Source: Candidatus Nomurabacteria bacterium
Lineage (GTDB): Bacteria > Patescibacteriota > Saccharimonadia > Saccharimonadales > Saccharimonadaceae
Assembly: GCA_031264785.1 (NCBI GenBank)
Contig: JAISDN010000051.1
Span: forward strand, 1-17,595
DNA length: 17,595 nucleotides
Reading direction: 5' to 3'
The position numbers were made by a program, and so were the translations under genes. How positions within the stretch are numbered: position 1 is the first letter of the stretch; each line of letters begins with the position of its first letter. A model generated the notes under the pieces. The model did no database searches, was not told the origin of the DNA, and worked only from the letters and a program-made list of their open reading frames with translations. Positions 17,338 through 17,595 of the stretch are shown one piece after another.

Positions 17338-17496
17338 CTAATTGTGGTTATCGTCTCTGTTATCTTCATCCATGATTGCTCGCGCCAATTCCATCCGGCG
17401 CTGGAGCAATCTAGGATCATCCGGATTATCTTTGATTTTTTGGTCGGTGTCTTCTAGGAGCTCCTTCCAAGTTGGAATTTTCTCATTTTCGCTCAT
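17338..17496 (-). CDS. Small charged protein of unknown function
   Basis: This 52-residue frame reads MSENEKIPTWKELLEDTD and continues with a charged, helical-looking stretch (DPRLLQRRMELARAIMDED) and a polar Asp/Asn/His tail. There is no signal peptide or membrane helix. I do not recognise a family. The ATG at 17496 is chosen because AAAGGA stands five bases upstream; the longer frame reaching 17562 runs into the tRNA gene and is not credible as a start. It lies 17 bases downstream of tRNA-Ala on the same strand, with no terminator between, so it is probably read from the tRNA promoter. Confidence 0.65.
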   Translation of the reverse strand: MSENEKIPTWKELLEDTDQKIKDNPDDPRLLQRRMELARAIMDEDNRDDNHN

Positions 17497-17513
17497 AAAT
17501 TTCCTTTCAAATT

Positions 17514-17589
17514 TGGTGGAGTATGCGAGAATCGAACTCGCGACCTCTTGATTGCGAACCAAGCGCTCTACCAGCTGAGCTAATACCCC
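17514..17589 (-). tRNA. tRNA-Ala, anticodon CGC, CCA encoded
   Basis: The minus strand folds as a complete 76-nt cloverleaf. The acceptor stem GGGGTAT/ATACTCC contains G3-U70, the alanine identity pair. The D stem is GCTC/GAGC, the anticodon stem CTTGG/TCAAG with loop TTCGCAA (anticodon CGC, reading GCG), a five-base variable loop follows, and the T stem is GCGAG/CTCGC with loop TTCGATT. The discriminator base is A and CCA is encoded in the DNA. GCG codons are frequent in the genes here. Confidence 0.96.
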
Positions 17590-17595
17590 TTGCTA

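Noticed and set aside
17338..17562. Longer version of the small charged protein beginning MVRNQEVASS
   Set aside because: The first 22 codons fall within or beside the tRNA-Ala gene. The internal ATG at 17496 has a good Shine-Dalgarno.

Overview
The window looks like chromosome of a member of the Candidate Phyla Radiation (Patescibacteria), most plausibly Saccharibacteria (TM7). This taxon call is an inference. It rests on a compact gene layout with many overlapping stop/start codons (TAATG, ATGA), lysine/glutamate-rich tails on small ribosomal proteins, a bacterial F-type ATP synthase with a very short delta subunit, and a large secreted RCC1/TIG surface protein. TGA acts as a normal stop (ends of rpsQ and of the atpI-like gene), so the UGA=Gly code of Gracilibacteria/SR1 is excluded. 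No phylogenetic test could be run. Layout: (1) 1-2862 is the S10/spc ribosomal protein cluster, L16 (partial)-L29-S17-L14-L24-L5-S14-S8. It stops after S8 at a weak hairpin/T-run terminator instead of continuing to L6. (2) 2894-3582 is a monocistronic unit: a consensus sigma70-type promoter, a long structured leader and an unrecognised three-helix membrane protein. (3) 3593-6821 is a divergent pair: a TetR-family regulator and an 840-residue secreted protein in which a seven-bladed RCC1 propeller is inserted inside a TIG domain. (4) 6870-6980 is a REP-like palindromic repeat. (5) 6988-8585 is rpsL-rpsG-KH-domain protein, closed by a terminator. (6) 8590-16010 is the ATP synthase operon, atpI-like/B/E/F/H/A/G/D/C. 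It runs on into an overlapping gene with a Cys/Asp-Arg/His/Cys pattern reminiscent of beta- or cadmium-type carbonic anhydrases. (7) 16013-17131 is an AT-richer membrane acyltransferase on the minus strand. (8) 17185-17332 is a compact promoter-transcript-terminator unit holding a structured RNA and/or a 22-codon ORF. (9) 17338-17589, minus strand, holds a tRNA-Ala(CGC) followed by a 52-residue charged protein. How the parts relate: most of the window is growth machinery (ribosome and proton-driven ATP synthase), into which a small cell-surface locus with its own regulator and a mobile-repeat scar have been placed. The c subunit carries Asp54 and lacks the sodium-type Gln/Glu-Ser ligands, so the enzyme is predicted to be proton-coupled. 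The least expected signal is a palindrome, TGTTGTA-N5-TACAACR. It occurs three times, each time inside a gene (rplX, atpI-like, atpH) and in the same codon phase; two copies are identical over 22 bp. Several genes also have their best -10 element so close to the ATG that leaderless or nearly leaderless mRNAs are predicted.
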